A DNA stretch of 64,000 bases from Tyzzerella sp. Lineage in GTDB: Bacteria; Bacillota; Clostridia; Lachnospirales; Anaerotignaceae. Where the stretch lies: contig DXZA01000040.1 in the NCBI GenBank assembly GCA_019415525.1, positions 10,848 through 74,847 on the forward strand, given 5' to 3'. Numbering within the stretch: position 1 is the stretch's first letter; each line of letters opens with the position of its first letter. Below, in pieces: positions 26,970 to 36,369 of the stretch. Below the pieces are notes generated by a model, which ran no database searches, was not told where the DNA came from, and saw only the letters and a list, made by a program, of their open reading frames with translations. The position numbers and the translations under genes were made by a program.

Positions 26970-28196
26970 ATGGCTACAAATTTCGGTTTGGCTAATATTT
27001 ATAACGTTTTTGTTTTTAATGATATGAGCCTAAGCAATACTGATGCTGAAGGTAGAGTTGCTGTTGGCGGTAACGCTACATTAAGTAACTATGGCGTTGG
27101 TGCTAGTATTTCACCTTTGCCACCTGCAAATACTGACCCTTCATTTGTTGTTAATGGAGATATTAACGTATCGGCAGGTTCAAATGCCAGTGGTAATACT
27201 GTAATAAATCCCACAAGTACAGTCATAAACTATACAATGGGTAACCCTAACGGTTCTTTGATTACAGGAACACCAATAGATTTTGCTGCTGAGGAGCAAT
27301 ATTTGAAATGTGCTTCAGCCTTTTGGAATACTCTTGAGGCTAATGGTACAGGAGAGGTGCTTTTTAATCAGCTTACATTAACAGGTACGGATGAAAATTT
27401 AAATATTTTTAATTTTGATAGCACAAATATTTATGGTACAGGAATATCATTAAGCCTTTTAAACGGTATTAATATTGTTGCTCCAATAAATTCAACAATA
27501 TTGATTAATGTTAGAGGAACAAATATACAGTATGGTAGTTATCAGATTTTTAGAAATGGTACTGCTGCAACAAGAACTGATGCCCAAAGAATTTTATGGA
27601 ACTATCCTGAGGCTTTAACTTGGTCAAACAGTACTACTGCTATATATGGTTCTGTTTTAGCTCCATATGCAACAGCTAATACAACATTTAGCCAGATAAA
27701 CGGTAATATTGTTTTTGATACATTTTTAGGAAATGCAGAAAGCCATAATGAATTATTCATAGGTGAATTGCCTGAGCCTACTGTTTGTCTTTTAACTACA
27801 AGTACAACAACAGATAGTACAACTACAAGTACTACAACAAGCACTACAACAAGCACTACTACAAGTACAACTACAAGTACTACAACAAGTACTTCTACAA
27901 CAACATCAACAACAAGTACTACAACAACAACTACACCCGCCATTATATCACGTTGTCAGGCTATTTCAGACTTGTTCCAGTCAATAGCATTGCAGCAAAC
28001 AGCATTATCTCATATTTTAAATGCAGAAGGTGAAAAAATACAGAAAGTTGTTGCTATGGACGATGTTACACCGGACGTATTAATAGCTACAAATAAATCT
28101 GTTGAATCTATGGTTAATACAATTTCAGGTTTAGAAGCAATATTAAAAGATAAAATGGACTTGTTTAATGATTGTAAGTGCAGTTGTAAAAAATAA
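26970..28196 (+). CDS. Choice-of-anchor A protein with Thr-rich linker and helical C-terminal domain
   Basis: The 408-residue protein has three parts. Residues 1-~270 match the choice-of-anchor A fold (LANIYNVFVFNDMSLSNTDA, EGRVAVGGNATLSNYGVG, YGSVLAPYATANTTFSQING). Residues ~275-325 are almost pure Thr/Ser in TTST repeats, a typical O-glycosylation stalk. The last ~80 residues repeat the ALSHILNAEGEKIQ domain of the preceding gene and end in CKCSCKK. There is no signal peptide, LPxTG or transmembrane helix. GGGAGGAG precedes the ATG. The adjacent glycosyltransferase gene suggests the stalk is glycosylated. A spore-surface or filament location is inferred. Confidence 0.78.
   Translation: MATNFGLANIYNVFVFNDMSLSNTDAEGRVAVGGNATLSNYGVGASISPLPPANTDPSFVVNGDINVSAGSNASGNTVINPTSTVINYTMGNPNGSLITGTPIDFAAEEQYLKCASAFWNTLEANGTGEVLFNQLTLTGTDENLNIFNFDSTNIYGTGISLSLLNGINIVAPINSTILINVRGTNIQYGSYQIFRNGTAATRTDAQRILWNYPEALTWSNSTTAIYGSVLAPYATANTTFSQINGNIVFDTFLGNAESHNELFIGELPEPTVCLLTTSTTTDSTTTSTTTSTTTSTTTSTTTSTTTSTSTTTSTTSTTTTTTPAIISRCQAISDLFQSIALQQTALSHILNAEGEKIQKVVAMDDVTPDVLIATNKSVESMVNTISGLEAILKDKMDLFNDCKCSCKK
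27793..27942 (+). repeat. Low-complexity ACA/AGT tract encoding the Thr/Ser stalk
   Basis: About 150 bp consist of ACA, ACT, AGT and AGC codons in degenerate 12- to 15-bp units. Slippage here would change stalk length in steps of whole codons or shift the frame. Confidence 0.85.
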
Positions 28197-28200
28197 AGGG

Positions 28201-28232
28201 TTTTGGCGTAACATATTTGGGTTACGCCAAAA
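28201..28232 (+). other. Strong hairpin between the anchor-A and glycosyltransferase genes
   Basis: TTTTGGCGTAAC pairs perfectly with GTTACGCCAAAA across an 8-nt loop. No T-run follows, so it is more likely a processing or stability element, or a weak terminator, than a full terminator. It lets the glycosyltransferase be cotranscribed at a reduced level. Confidence 0.55.
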
Positions 28233-28260
28233 TTATGATAATGAAGGAGGGAATAGCAAA

Positions 28261-29541
28261 ATGAATGTTGCTATATTAACTATGTTTAACGGATTATCTT
28301 CAACTTATTCACTTGTAAATGTGGTTGCTGACCAAATAAAAATGCTACTTAAAGCTGATGTAAATATAAAAGTGCTTGTAAGTGAAAACTGCCCTGATGA
28401 TGACAGAAAAGGCGTTTTTGCCAATGAAAATATCAAGTGGGTTAAAATTACAAATAAACTTAATGGTGAAAATATTAAATGGTATGATTATTCCCAAAGT
28501 GAAGGTAAAGTACATGACAGTTTTTTTGATGAGGTTGATGTAATTTCAAAAGATTTTGTAAAACATCTTAAAGATGTAGATGTATGTATAATGCACGATA
28601 TACTTTATCAAGGTTGGCATTTAGTCCATAATATAGCCATAAGAGAAGCACAAAAGGAATTGCCTAATTTAAGATTTATTGAGTTTACACATTCATTACC
28701 TGTAAATAGACCGATTAAAACAGAATATCCTTTTTCTGCAAGATTTTCTGATATGCCAAAAACAAAATTTGTATACCCAACATATTCCGGTATTTCTGCC
28801 CTTGCAAAACAGTATAATATTCCGGAAGGTAAATGTGCAGTAGTATATAATACATTGCCTTTACTTGAGTCTATGAGTGAGCCTGTGCAAAATGTGGCTA
28901 AAAATATAGATATTATAAATGCAGAAATTCTAATTGTATACCCTGCAAGACTTACAACAGGTAAGAAATTTGAAAAAGTTTCTGCCCTTGCCGGTGCAAT
29001 AAAAAGAAGTACAGAAAAAAATACAAAAGTTATATTCTGTGACTTTGAAAGTGCCGATATACCAAGTAATGTATATAAAGGAATTATAAAAATGGAAGGT
29101 AAAAAATTCGGTCTTTCTGATGATGATATGCTTTTTACTTCCGATATTGGATATAGTGAAGGCTTTCCAAGAGAAGGGGTTTTGGAGCTTTTTACACTTT
29201 CAAATCTTTTTATATGTCCTTCATATTCAGAGTCTTTTGGTTTAACTGTTTTGGAAGCCGGAAGCAGAGGTAATTTTTTAGTACTTAATGAGGCTGTACC
29301 TGCATTAAAAGAGCTTGGAAATTCATTAGGTGCATATTTTATGCGTTGGGACGCAAGAAATTTTGGATATGACACAAAAGAAAAATATAACCCTTCCGAA
29401 AAAGATTATTATGAGGAAAACGGTAAAATTATAGTAAATCTTATGAGAGAAGACAGAAGCCTTAACAGTAAAAATATAATAAGAAATAAATATAACATAG
29501 AATGGATTTGCAAAAATCAATTATTGCCTTTATTGGAATAA
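28261..29541 (+). CDS. Glycosyltransferase, GT-B fold (GT4-like)
   Basis: The 426-residue protein has an N-terminal Rossmann-like half (NVAILTMFNGLSSTYSLVN) and a C-terminal half with the GT4-type nucleotide-sugar motif FICPSYSESFGLTVLEAGSRG, where the Glu pair binds the donor. Cytoplasmic, no signal peptide. AAGGAGGG precedes the ATG at 28261; an in-frame start at 28168 inside the preceding gene lacks a ribosome site. Its position directly after the Thr-rich protein suggests it glycosylates that stalk (inference). The sugar donor is unknown. Confidence 0.85.
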   Translation: MNVAILTMFNGLSSTYSLVNVVADQIKMLLKADVNIKVLVSENCPDDDRKGVFANENIKWVKITNKLNGENIKWYDYSQSEGKVHDSFFDEVDVISKDFVKHLKDVDVCIMHDILYQGWHLVHNIAIREAQKELPNLRFIEFTHSLPVNRPIKTEYPFSARFSDMPKTKFVYPTYSGISALAKQYNIPEGKCAVVYNTLPLLESMSEPVQNVAKNIDIINAEILIVYPARLTTGKKFEKVSALAGAIKRSTEKNTKVIFCDFESADIPSNVYKGIIKMEGKKFGLSDDDMLFTSDIGYSEGFPREGVLELFTLSNLFICPSYSESFGLTVLEAGSRGNFLVLNEAVPALKELGNSLGAYFMRWDARNFGYDTKEKYNPSEKDYYEENGKIIVNLMREDRSLNSKNIIRNKYNIEWICKNQLLPLLE

Positions 29542-29550
29542 TAATAAAAA

Positions 29551-29580
29551 AACAGCTTGATAATTTCAAGCTGTTTTTTA
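29551..29580. terminator. Bidirectional terminator between glycosyltransferase and HAD genes
   Basis: AACAGCTTGA pairs with TCAAGCTGTT across a 5-nt loop, with A-tract on the left and T-tract on the right. Confidence 0.88.
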
Positions 29581-29584
29581 TTTA

Positions 29585-30247
29585 TTAAAGTATATCAATT
29601 ACATCTAAAAGACTATCTGCTTGTTTCCATACAGTTTTAAGTACTTCATCTATAGGTGTTACAAGGTCTTTTATAAATATTGTTTTTATACCTGCGTTAT
29701 GTCCTGCCAAAAGACCATTTTGTGAGTCTTCAAGTATAATTGTATTTTCTTTTTTTATACCAGATTTTTCAATAGCTTTATTAAATACCTCAGGGTCAGG
29801 CTTGCCATTTTTAACCTCATCACCACAAACTGTAAAATCAAAATAATCTAAAACTTCCGCATATTTTAATATTCTTAATACATCTTTTCTGAATGTAGAG
29901 CTTGCAACTATGATTTTTATACCATTTTCTTTTGCAAATTTTATAAGCTCCAAAAGCCCTTTTTTTCTCAATAATGAAGGCTCTGTATTAAATAATAATT
30001 CAAATTTCTTTTCTATAAATTCAGGGTGAAATTCACTTTCATAGTCAAAATAATTGCTATATTTTTCATTGAATTTATCACGAATATTAAAATGAGTTGT
30101 ACCCATAAGGCTTAAAAAGAAATCCATATCAACAGGTATGTTTCTTTTTTCAAAAGCCATTTTCCAAGCTTCTATTACAAGTCTTTCTGTATCTACCATA
30201 AGACCGTCCATATCAAAAATAATAAGTTTTGTATCTGTTTTAAGCAT
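29585..30247 (-). CDS. HAD-superfamily phosphatase (beta-phosphoglucomutase-like)
   Basis: The 220-residue protein has HAD motif I (FDMDGLMVDTE, Asp nucleophile and second Asp), motif II in VASST, and motif IV in ILEDSQNG. The four-helix cap between motifs I and II is the subfamily I cap of sugar-phosphatases and beta-phosphoglucomutases. The exact sugar-phosphate is not predictable. A GTG at 30256 is in frame, but AAGGGTGG is correctly spaced for the ATG at 30247, which is preferred. Monocistronic on the minus strand. Confidence 0.88.
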   Translation of the reverse strand: MLKTDTKLIIFDMDGLMVDTERLVIEAWKMAFEKRNIPVDMDFFLSLMGTTHFNIRDKFNEKYSNYFDYESEFHPEFIEKKFELLFNTEPSLLRKKGLLELIKFAKENGIKIIVASSTFRKDVLRILKYAEVLDYFDFTVCGDEVKNGKPDPEVFNKAIEKSGIKKENTIILEDSQNGLLAGHNAGIKTIFIKDLVTPIDEVLKTVWKQADSLLDVIDIL

Positions 30248-30477
30248 ATATACCACCCTTCATACATAAAATACATATAGTACCACTAAAAGGGTATACA
30301 ATTAATTTGTTTTTGTCAATAAAATAATAGTTTAAAAAGTAAAAATAAGAGCAAATTAAAGAAAAATAGAGTAAATAAAAGAAAAATTAAAAAATCATAT
30401 ATTTTTGTAATATATAAACCAAATTTAACGTATATATTTTAAAAATGATATTTGCATAAAATCCCAACAATGACTAA

Positions 30478-30518
30478 TATAATATTAACAGTTAGCACTC
30501 GTATTAAGTGAGTGCTAA
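30478..30518 (+). promoter_or_regulatory. CIRCE operator (HrcA site) and -10 box of groESL
   Basis: TTAGCACTC-N9-GAGTGCTAA at 30492-30518 is a perfect CIRCE inverted repeat, the binding site of the heat-shock repressor HrcA. TATAAT at 30478-30483 is the -10. The rest of the 307-bp gap (30248-30477) is AT-rich with no gene seen. Confidence 0.97.
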
Positions 30519-30554
30519 TAAGCAAAATAGAGTATCAAGAGGAGGCTTTTATAT

Positions 30555-30842
30555 ATGAAATTAGTACCATTAGGTGATAAAGTTATTATTAAACAGATTG
30601 AAGCAGAAGAAAAAACAAAAGGTGGTCTTATTCTTACAACTCAGTCAAAAGAAAAACCACAGATGGCAGAAGTAATTGCAGTTGGCCCTGGTGGAGAAGT
30701 AAACGGTTATGAAGTTAAAATGACTGTTAAAGAAGGGGACAAAGTTATATATACAAAATATGCAGGAACAGAAGTAAAATTTGAAGGTGAAGAATATATT
30801 GTTTTAAAACAGAATGATATTCTTGCTATTATTGAAGACTAA
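30555..30842 (+). CDS. groES: Co-chaperonin GroES
   Basis: The 95-residue protein has the GroES N-terminus (KLVPLGDKVIIKQIEAEEKTKGG), the mobile loop (TKGGLILTTQSKEKPQ) that contacts GroEL, and the C-terminal EEYIVLKQNDILAIIE. It forms the heptameric lid of the GroEL cage. AAGAGGAGG lies upstream, and groEL follows after 37 bp in the same HrcA-regulated operon. Confidence 0.98.
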   Translation: MKLVPLGDKVIIKQIEAEEKTKGGLILTTQSKEKPQMAEVIAVGPGGEVNGYEVKMTVKEGDKVIYTKYAGTEVKFEGEEYIVLKQNDILAIIED

Positions 30843-30879
30843 TAATAAATAAAAACAAAATATAGGAGGCAAATTAATT

Positions 30880-32502
30880 ATGGCTAAAGAAATTAAATAC
30901 GGCACAGACGCAAGAAAAGCTATGGAAGCCGGTGTAAATAAACTTGCAGATACAGTAAAAGTAACACTTGGACCAAAAGGAAGAAACGTTGTTCTTGACA
31001 GAAAATTTGGTTCTCCACTTATTACAAATGACGGTGTTTCTATTGCTAGAGATATCGAACTTGAAGACCCATACGAAAATATGGGTGCACAGCTTGTAAA
31101 AGAAGTTGCAACACAGACAAATGATGTTGCTGGTGACGGTACAACAACTGCTACTGTTCTTGCACAGGCTATGATTCAGGAAGGTCTTAAAAATATTGCT
31201 GCTGGTGCAAATGCTATTATTTTAAGAAAAGGTATGCATAAAGCAACTGCTGCTGCTGTAGAAGAAATCAAAAAAATGAGTCAGGTTGTTTCTACAAAAA
31301 ATCATATTGCAAGAGTTGCTGCTGTTTCTGCTGCTGATGACGAAGTTGGTCTTATGATTGCAGACGCTATGGAAAAAGTAACAAACGATGGTGTTATTAC
31401 TGTTGAAGAATCAAAAACAATGAACACAGAACTTGAACTTGTTGAAGGTATGCAGTTCGATAAAGGTTATCTTTCAGCTTATATGGCAACAGATATGGAA
31501 AAAATGGTTGCTGTACTTGATGACCCATATATCCTTATTACAGATAGAAAAATAACAAATATTCAGGATATTATTCCTTTACTTGAACAGATTATGCAGA
31601 CAGGTAGAAAACTTCTTATTATTGCTGAAGATGTTGAAAGCGAAGCTTTAGCAACACTTGTTGTAAATAAATTAAGAGGAACATTTACTTGTGTAGCTGT
31701 TAAAGCTCCTGGATATGGTGACAGAAGAAAAGCTCAGCTTGCTGATATTGCTGCTCTTACAGGTGGGCAGGTTATTTCTGAAGAACTCGGTCTTGACCTT
31801 AAAGAAGCTACATTAGATATGCTTGGTACAGCAAAAACAGTTAGAGTTGAAAAAGAAAACACAATTATTGCTGACGGTGCAGGGGATAAAGCTGCTATTC
31901 AGGCAAGAATTGCACAGATTAGAGCATCTCTTGAAGAAACAACATCAGAGTTTGAAAAAGAAAAACTTCAGGAAAGACTTGCAAAACTTGCAGGTGGTGT
32001 TGCTGTAATTAAAGTTGGTGCTGCAACAGAAACAGAAATGAAAGAAAAGAAACTTCGTATGGAAGATGCCCTTGCAGCTACAAGAGCAGCTGTTGAAGAA
32101 GGTATTCTTGCAGGTGGTGGTACTGCTTATATCCACGCTGTTTCTGAAGTAAGAAAAGTTGTTGATACACTTGTTGGCGACGAAAAAACAGGTGGTGAAA
32201 TCGTTCTTAAAGCTCTTGAAGCTCCAATGCGTCAGATTGCTACAAATGCAGGTCTTGAAGGCTCTGTAATTGTAAATAAAGTAAAAGAACTTCCTATGGG
32301 TACAGGTTTCAACGCTCTTACAGAAGAATATGTTGATATGGTTGAAGCAGGAATTATTGACCCTACTAGAGTTACAAGAAGTGCTTTACAGAATGCTACA
32401 TCTGTTGCTTCTACATTCCTTACAACTGAAGCTGTTGTTGCTGAACTTCCTTCAAAAGGTAACGATATGATGCCACAGGCTCCAGGAATGGGTATGATGT
32501 AA
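30880..32502 (+). CDS. groEL: Chaperonin GroEL
   Basis: The 540-residue protein is full length, with the ATP-binding motif VAGDGTTTATVLA, the equatorial GPKGRNVVLD motif, apical domain, and the C-terminal GMGMM tail. It assembles into two heptameric rings that fold non-native proteins with GroES and ATP. AGGAGG precedes the ATG. It is the second gene of the CIRCE-controlled operon. Confidence 0.98.
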   Translation: MAKEIKYGTDARKAMEAGVNKLADTVKVTLGPKGRNVVLDRKFGSPLITNDGVSIARDIELEDPYENMGAQLVKEVATQTNDVAGDGTTTATVLAQAMIQEGLKNIAAGANAIILRKGMHKATAAAVEEIKKMSQVVSTKNHIARVAAVSAADDEVGLMIADAMEKVTNDGVITVEESKTMNTELELVEGMQFDKGYLSAYMATDMEKMVAVLDDPYILITDRKITNIQDIIPLLEQIMQTGRKLLIIAEDVESEALATLVVNKLRGTFTCVAVKAPGYGDRRKAQLADIAALTGGQVISEELGLDLKEATLDMLGTAKTVRVEKENTIIADGAGDKAAIQARIAQIRASLEETTSEFEKEKLQERLAKLAGGVAVIKVGAATETEMKEKKLRMEDALAATRAAVEEGILAGGGTAYIHAVSEVRKVVDTLVGDEKTGGEIVLKALEAPMRQIATNAGLEGSVIVNKVKELPMGTGFNALTEEYVDMVEAGIIDPTRVTRSALQNATSVASTFLTTEAVVAELPSKGNDMMPQAPGMGMM

Positions 32503-32533
32503 TCTAATATAATTAATTTGATATAATTTATAT

Positions 32534-32584
32534 TGCCTCATATATTTTGTAAGTGGTATAATACAAATATATGGGGCTTTTTTA
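32534..32584 (+). terminator. Terminator of groESL
   Basis: A long imperfect stem (GCCTCATATATTTTGTA against TACAAATATATGGGGC) is followed by a T-run. Confidence 0.75.
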
Positions 32585-32726
32585 TGTGTTTTATTAAAAA
32601 TATAAAAAATAATAAAAAATACTATATTGAAGTATTTTTAATTTTATTGTAAAATATCCCTTTATATGATAGGATATAAATAGTCGCTTTAAAAATAGTA
32701 TTGTATTTTTAACGGAGGTTAAGTTA

Positions 32727-34268
32727 ATGAATCACGAATTAGTTATTGTTCTTGATTTTGGTGGACAGTATAACCAGCTTATTGCAAGACGTGTAAGAGA
32801 ATGTAACGTATATTGCGAAGTTAAACCTTATACAATGCCACTTGATGAAATCAAAGCTTTAAACCCTAAGGGAATTATTTTTACAGGTGGGCCAAACAGC
32901 GTTTATGATGAGGAATCTCCTCATATTGCCAAGGAAATATTTGAAATGGGTATTCCTATTCTTGGTATATGCTATGGTTCACAGCTTATGTCTTATACAC
33001 TTGGAGGAAAAGTTGAAACTGCTCCTGTAAGTGAATATGGCCACACAGAAGTTGAAGTTGATACAAAAGACGTTATTTTTGACGGTGTATCAGACAAAAC
33101 TGTATGCTGGATGAGTCATACAGACTATATTTCAGAAGTTCCAGAAGGCTTCAGTATTACAGCACATACTCCAGTTTGTCCTGTTGCTGCTATGGCTTGC
33201 CCAGAAAAGAAACTTTATGCTACACAGTTCCACCCAGAAGTTATGCATACTGCTGAAGGTATGAAAATGCTTAGCAACTTCGTTTATAAAGTTTGTGGTT
33301 GCGAAGGTGACTGGCAGATGGCTTCTTTTGTTGAAACAACAATAAAAGAACTTAAAGCAAAAATCGGTGACGGAAAAGTTCTTTGTGCTCTTTCTGGTGG
33401 TGTTGATTCATCTGTTGCTGCTGTTCTTCTTTCAAAAGCTATTGGTAAACAGCTTACTTGTGTTTTCGTTGACCACGGTCTTCTTCGTAAAAATGAAGGT
33501 GATGAAGTTGAGGCTGTTTTCGGCCCAGATGGTCACTATGAACTTAACTTTGTAAGAGTAAATGCTCAGGAAAGATACCTTGAAAAATTAAAAGGTGTTG
33601 AAGACCCAGAAACAAAGAGAAAAATCATCGGCGAAGAATTTATAAGAGTATTTGAAGAAGAAGCTAAAAAAATCGGTGCTGTTGATTTCCTTGTACAGGG
33701 TACAATATATCCTGACGTTATAGAGTCTGGTCTTGGTAAATCAGCCGTTATTAAATCACATCATAATGTTGGAGGTCTTCCAGATGTTGTTGACTTCAAA
33801 GAAATTGTTGAGCCTTTAAGAATGCTTTTCAAAGATGAAGTAAGAAAAGTTGGTCTTGAACTTGGTATACCTGAATATCTTGTATTCCGTCAGCCATTCC
33901 CAGGCCCTGGACTTGGTATAAGAATTATCGGCGAAGTAACAGAAGAAAAAATTAAAATCGTTCAGGAAGCAGACTATATTTATCGTGAAGAAATTGCAAA
34001 AGCAGGTATTGACAAAGGTCTTGGACAGTATTTTGCAGCTTTAACAAATATGCGTTCAGTAGGTGTTATGGGTGACTTTAGAACATATGATTACGCTATT
34101 GCACTTCGTGCTGTAAATACATCAGACTTTATGACTGCCGATGCTGCTCAGCTTCCTTGGGAAGTTCTTGCAAAAGTTACAAATAGAATTGTTAACGAAG
34201 TTAAAGGTGTTAACCGTGTAATGTACGACTGCACAGGAAAACCACCTGCAACAATAGAATTTGAATAA
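32727..34268 (+). CDS. guaA: GMP synthase (glutamine-hydrolysing)
   Basis: The 513-residue enzyme converts XMP to GMP with glutamine and ATP. Residues 1-~190 are the class I glutamine amidotransferase domain: Cys nucleophile in GICYGSQLM, His and Glu in FHPEVMH. Next comes the ATP pyrophosphatase domain with the PP-loop SGGVDSSV, then the C-terminal dimerisation domain ending DCTGKPPATIEFE. ACGGAGG precedes the ATG. The 224-bp upstream gap shows no purine riboswitch that I can recognise. Confidence 0.98.
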   Translation: MNHELVIVLDFGGQYNQLIARRVRECNVYCEVKPYTMPLDEIKALNPKGIIFTGGPNSVYDEESPHIAKEIFEMGIPILGICYGSQLMSYTLGGKVETAPVSEYGHTEVEVDTKDVIFDGVSDKTVCWMSHTDYISEVPEGFSITAHTPVCPVAAMACPEKKLYATQFHPEVMHTAEGMKMLSNFVYKVCGCEGDWQMASFVETTIKELKAKIGDGKVLCALSGGVDSSVAAVLLSKAIGKQLTCVFVDHGLLRKNEGDEVEAVFGPDGHYELNFVRVNAQERYLEKLKGVEDPETKRKIIGEEFIRVFEEEAKKIGAVDFLVQGTIYPDVIESGLGKSAVIKSHHNVGGLPDVVDFKEIVEPLRMLFKDEVRKVGLELGIPEYLVFRQPFPGPGLGIRIIGEVTEEKIKIVQEADYIYREEIAKAGIDKGLGQYFAALTNMRSVGVMGDFRTYDYAIALRAVNTSDFMTADAAQLPWEVLAKVTNRIVNEVKGVNRVMYDCTGKPPATIEFE

Positions 34269-34281
34269 TATTTTTTAATAT

Positions 34282-34323
34282 AACCGTTAAAGCCTTTGAA
34301 ATGAAGGTTTTGACGGTTTTTTA
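34282..34323 (+). terminator. Terminator of guaA
   Basis: AACCGTTAAAGCCTT pairs with AAGGTTTTGACGGTT (two G.U pairs) and ends in a T-run. Confidence 0.8.
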
Positions 34324-34383
34324 TTGTGAAAAATAATGTTTAAATATAAATATTATATTTTTAAATAAAATATATATAATTTA

Positions 34384-34412
34384 TTGTAAATTTATTTTAT
34401 AAAATGTATAAT
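34384..34412 (+). promoter_or_regulatory. Promoter of the secreted GH26-like gene
   Basis: TTGTAA (34384-34389) and TATAAT (34407-34412) are spaced by 17 bp, 22 bp before the start codon. Confidence 0.7.
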
Positions 34413-34433
34413 AGCCATAAAGGGGGTATATTT

Positions 34434-36206
34434 ATGAAATTACAATTTAAAAAAGTAGTTTCTGTATTACTTATGGCTATTATGGTTTTAAGTATGTCAG
34501 TTACTGCTTTTGCTAATGAAAGTACAACAACTGTATCAACAGCATATAAGGATTTATCAGGAAAAACAGAAATATATGCTGTAACAGAAACAGCCGGAAG
34601 TGATTATGTATTCTATAATGCTAAAAATGAGCCTAATGGTGGCGTATACTATGGTCGTACGGCTCAAGGTGGTACTTTACCAACTGGGAGATATGGTCTT
34701 ATAAATGGAGATTATATTAAAAATGAATCTATGGTTTCTTTTTACTATAGCTTAACTGACTCATATAGCTTAGAGTATTGGTCATATTTATTCGGTGATA
34801 TGATAAGGGACGGAAAACACGGTTTCCTTGTATATATTAACTTTAACAATGAAGGTGCTGATTGTGCACCTGTAATAAATGGAACATATGATGCAAAAAT
34901 TATTGAAACATTAAAATATCTTAATACATTATCTTGCCCTGTATTTTTAAGAATAGCAGGAGAGGTTAATGTTTGGTCAACACCAGCAACACCGAAAAAT
35001 TATATTGCTGCATATAGACATATTGCAACTCTTGCAAGAACATATGCTCCAAAAGTTGCTTGTGTTTATTCTCCTAATTATAGTAGTGGATACCTTGTAG
35101 ATATGGATAGCTTTTATCCAGGAGATGCTTATGTTGATTGGATAGGCTGTTCATTATATTACAATCGTTATCATCATAGCCTTACAGGTCAAGATGCATT
35201 TTTAGGTGTTGGGGCATATGGTGACCCATTACTTAATGTACAGCAAACAGTAAATTTATCAAATTTACATAAAAAACCTGTTATAATTACAGAAGGTGGC
35301 TCAGCAAATAGCTATAATGGAGTTGATAATTCTGCTTGGGCTGCTGACCGTATGGCAAGAGCATATTCATATTTACCTATGGTTTATCCCCAGATTAAAG
35401 CCATAGTATCATCTGATTATGGCAATAATTGGGAAAAAACAGACTATACATTCTATGATAATGCTACTGTAACAGCTGCTTATGAAAAAGCTATAAATTC
35501 AAATCCTACTCTTGTTAGTAGCTGTAAAGATAAAGGCTCTTATTATACAAAACTTTCTTCATATACAGGAAAATGGGAAGGCAAAATAACATTAGCTGCT
35601 TATACATATTCTGATGTAAAACCAACAGCAAGCTGGTATATAGACGGAAAATGGATTACTATGTCAACAGAATATCCATATAGCTTTGTACTTGATACTT
35701 CTACATTATCAGCCGGAAACCATACAATAGAAGTTAAATTTAGTAATGGTGCTTCAAAAGCCTATACAATAAGTACAGGTACAAAATATACTGCTTCAAA
35801 AACAAATGATAAACTTTATGTGGACGGTGCACTTAAATCACCAGCTGTATATAAAATAGAAGGAAGTAACTATTTTAATTTAAGAGATGTTGCAGCACTT
35901 CTTAATGGAACAGCAAAACAGTTTGAAGTAGGATATAATTCTTCAACAAATAGCGTAACTGTAACAACAAATAAGCCTTATACAATGACAGGAACAGAGC
36001 TTACAGGGGCAGGGGCAAATAGTGCAACTGCAACAGCAAGTAATAACAGTATATATGTAAATGGTCAAAAACTTGATTTGCAAGTATATAAAATTAATGG
36101 AAGTAATTATTTTAAACTTAGAGATTTAGGAAAAGCAATAAATTTCTATGTTGGTTATGAAAACGGAAATATAACAATATCAAGTGGAAGTTCATATGCT
36201 CAATAA
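34434..36206 (+). CDS. Secreted GH26-like glycosidase with Ig-like and stalk domains
   Basis: The 590-residue protein has a signal peptide (MKLQFKKVVSVLLMAIMVL..., cleavage after AFA near residue 31). Residues ~60-345 resemble the GH26 TIM barrel: VFLRIAGEVNVW carries the candidate acid/base Glu and KPVIITEGG the candidate nucleophile. A small Ig-like domain follows (~370-445). The C-terminus holds two copper-amine-oxidase-N-like stalk repeats (YKIEGSNYFNLRDVAALLNG and YKINGSNYFKLRDLGKAI). GH26 members act on beta-mannans or related glucans; the substrate here is not established. AAGGGGG fits the ATG at 34434 rather than an in-frame ATG at 34404 that overlaps the -10. Confidence 0.8.
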   Translation: MKLQFKKVVSVLLMAIMVLSMSVTAFANESTTTVSTAYKDLSGKTEIYAVTETAGSDYVFYNAKNEPNGGVYYGRTAQGGTLPTGRYGLINGDYIKNESMVSFYYSLTDSYSLEYWSYLFGDMIRDGKHGFLVYINFNNEGADCAPVINGTYDAKIIETLKYLNTLSCPVFLRIAGEVNVWSTPATPKNYIAAYRHIATLARTYAPKVACVYSPNYSSGYLVDMDSFYPGDAYVDWIGCSLYYNRYHHSLTGQDAFLGVGAYGDPLLNVQQTVNLSNLHKKPVIITEGGSANSYNGVDNSAWAADRMARAYSYLPMVYPQIKAIVSSDYGNNWEKTDYTFYDNATVTAAYEKAINSNPTLVSSCKDKGSYYTKLSSYTGKWEGKITLAAYTYSDVKPTASWYIDGKWITMSTEYPYSFVLDTSTLSAGNHTIEVKFSNGASKAYTISTGTKYTASKTNDKLYVDGALKSPAVYKIEGSNYFNLRDVAALLNGTAKQFEVGYNSSTNSVTVTTNKPYTMTGTELTGAGANSATATASNNSIYVNGQKLDLQVYKINGSNYFKLRDLGKAINFYVGYENGNITISSGSSYAQ

Positions 36207-36212
36207 AATATT

Positions 36213-36243
36213 AAAAAGCCTTTATTTATAAAGGCTTTTTTTT
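36213..36243 (+). terminator. Terminator of the GH26-like gene
   Basis: AAAAAGCCTTTA pairs with TAAAGGCTTTTT across a 4-nt loop, with a long T-run. It is the last clearly chromosomal element before the prophage. Confidence 0.9.
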
Positions 36244-36369
36244 AATATTTTTTAATTATAATTTTAAAAAATTATTAATGCATACGAACTGGCAAAAAGG
36301 CTCAAATGCGTATATTTTCAAGGTTTTTTGGATTTTTAATTAAGTGAAATATTGAACTTTTTTGACTCG

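Noticed and set aside
27793..27942. CRISPR-like or variable-number array in the Thr-rich tract
   Set aside because: The units are degenerate codon repeats within a gene, with no spacers or dyad repeats.
32503..32726. Purine riboswitch before guaA
   Set aside because: The conserved loops and the P1 core of the purine aptamer were not found in the 224-bp leader.
36281..36320. tRNA fragment as prophage attachment site
   Set aside because: No cloverleaf or T-arm sequence could be found; the attachment core cannot be set without the right junction.
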